Positions 5,426-5,806 of a stretch of DNA of 5,806 nucleotides are shown piece after piece. The first letter of the stretch is position 1. Each line of letters opens with the position of its first letter. Location: positions 1 through 5,806 of the forward strand of contig DAOWMZ010000140.1 of the NCBI GenBank assembly GCA_030642845.1, given 5' to 3'. The stretch comes from Candidatus Zixiibacteriota bacterium (GTDB lineage: Bacteria; Zixibacteria; MSB-5A5; GN15; FEB-12). The notes beneath the pieces are model-generated. The model ran no database searches. It was not told the origin of the DNA and worked only from the letters and a program-made list of their open reading frames with translations. The position numbers and the translations under genes are program-made.

Positions 5426-5806
5426 TTACACCCCAGCTTCGACTATTCTTTTTGTATCTCGAGCGATAACCAGTTCTTCGTTTGTAGGTACTATCAGAGT
5501 TTTTACCTTGCTGCTTTCAGACGAGATATCGGCTTCAGTACCGCTAACATTTGAATTTTTTTCTAAATCTATTGATAAGCCAAGATAGTCCATATTTTCA
5601 CAGGTCATTTTACGTACTCTTTTAGAATTTTCGCCCACGCCACCGGTAAAGACAAGAACATCAAGACCACCGAGGGCAGCACTGTAAGCTCCGACATATT
5701 TTTTTAGTCGATAACAAAATGCCTCAAGAGCCAGGTTAGCATTACTGTTCCCACCTACTGCGGCTTCGGTAATTTCGCGCATGTCTGATGATACCCCCGA
5801 AATACC
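5426..5806 (-). CDS. ackA: acetate kinase (C-terminal part)
   Basis: The last 126 residues of acetate kinase, read on the - strand; the 5' end lies beyond the right edge of the window. The enzyme interconverts acetyl phosphate + ADP and acetate + ATP in the cytoplasm. The open frame enters at 5806 with GISGVSSDMREI, the conserved segment of the family, so the Met codon at 5780-5782 is internal. Downstream come the ALEAFCYRLKKYVGAYSAALGGLD helix region, the nucleotide-binding FTGGVGENS motif, LGLSIDLEKN, and the closing PTNEELVIARDT, whose second Glu matches the family's conserved catalytic-site glutamate. Full-length enzymes are about 400 residues, so roughly one third is seen; the C-terminus is normal with a TAA stop. 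The gene is convergent with icd. It is usually paired with pta upstream, which would be outside the window. It suggests acetate formation with substrate-level ATP synthesis, or acetate uptake. Confidence 0.95.
   Translation of the reverse strand, partial: GISGVSSDMREITEAAVGGNSNANLALEAFCYRLKKYVGAYSAALGGLDVLVFTGGVGENSKRVRKMTCENMDYLGLSIDLEKNSNVSGTEADISSESSKVKTLIVPTNEELVIARDTKRIVEAGV

Noticed and set aside
5208..5588. A 126-codon open frame on the + strand covering the G9 run, the repeat and the antisense of ackA
   Set aside because: It is low-complexity, crosses the repeat and lies opposite clear acetate kinase sequence; a shadow frame.

Overview
This window looks like a piece of a chromosome from a moderately AT-rich bacterium. 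It carries central carbon metabolism, with no phage, plasmid or transposase genes. The 2-oxoacid:ferredoxin oxidoreductase genes point to an anaerobe or microaerophile. The gene set and the hairpin repeats would suit an uncultivated lineage of the FCB/Zixibacteria kind, but that placement is a guess and the sequence does not prove it.

Left block (1-1456, + strand): the 3' end of korB (2-oxoglutarate:ferredoxin oxidoreductase beta subunit, cut by the window start), then korC (gamma subunit) and ndk (nucleoside diphosphate kinase, TTG start). They are tightly spaced and read as one operon ending in a hairpin terminator at 1525-1556. A 246-base gap follows, filled by that terminator and a cluster of palindromic repeats (1560-1685).

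Middle block (1703-5151, + strand): a lactate-racemase-family (LarA, nickel-pincer) protein, then mdh (LDH-type malate dehydrogenase) and icd (NADP-type isocitrate dehydrogenase), ending in a strong rho-independent terminator at 5171-5200. The larA-like gene keeps essentially every known catalytic and cofactor-binding residue. Its position directly before mdh raises the possibility that it interconverts D- and L-malate or another 2-hydroxyacid. It has no visible Shine-Dalgarno and its arginine codons are very unlike those of mdh.

Right edge (5152-5806): a second copy of the paired-hairpin repeat (5310-5374), then the 3' part of ackA (acetate kinase) on the - strand, convergent with icd and cut by the window end.

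Together, Kor, Icd and Mdh cover 2-oxoglutarate/succinyl-CoA, isocitrate/2-oxoglutarate and malate/oxaloacetate. Ndk balances nucleotide pools, for example GTP or ATP made at succinyl-CoA synthetase, and AckA links acetyl phosphate to acetate and ATP. The two things most worth a second look are the larA-mdh pairing and the repeat family. In the repeats, the two hairpins of one element are near inverted copies of each other and the stems show compensatory changes between copies.
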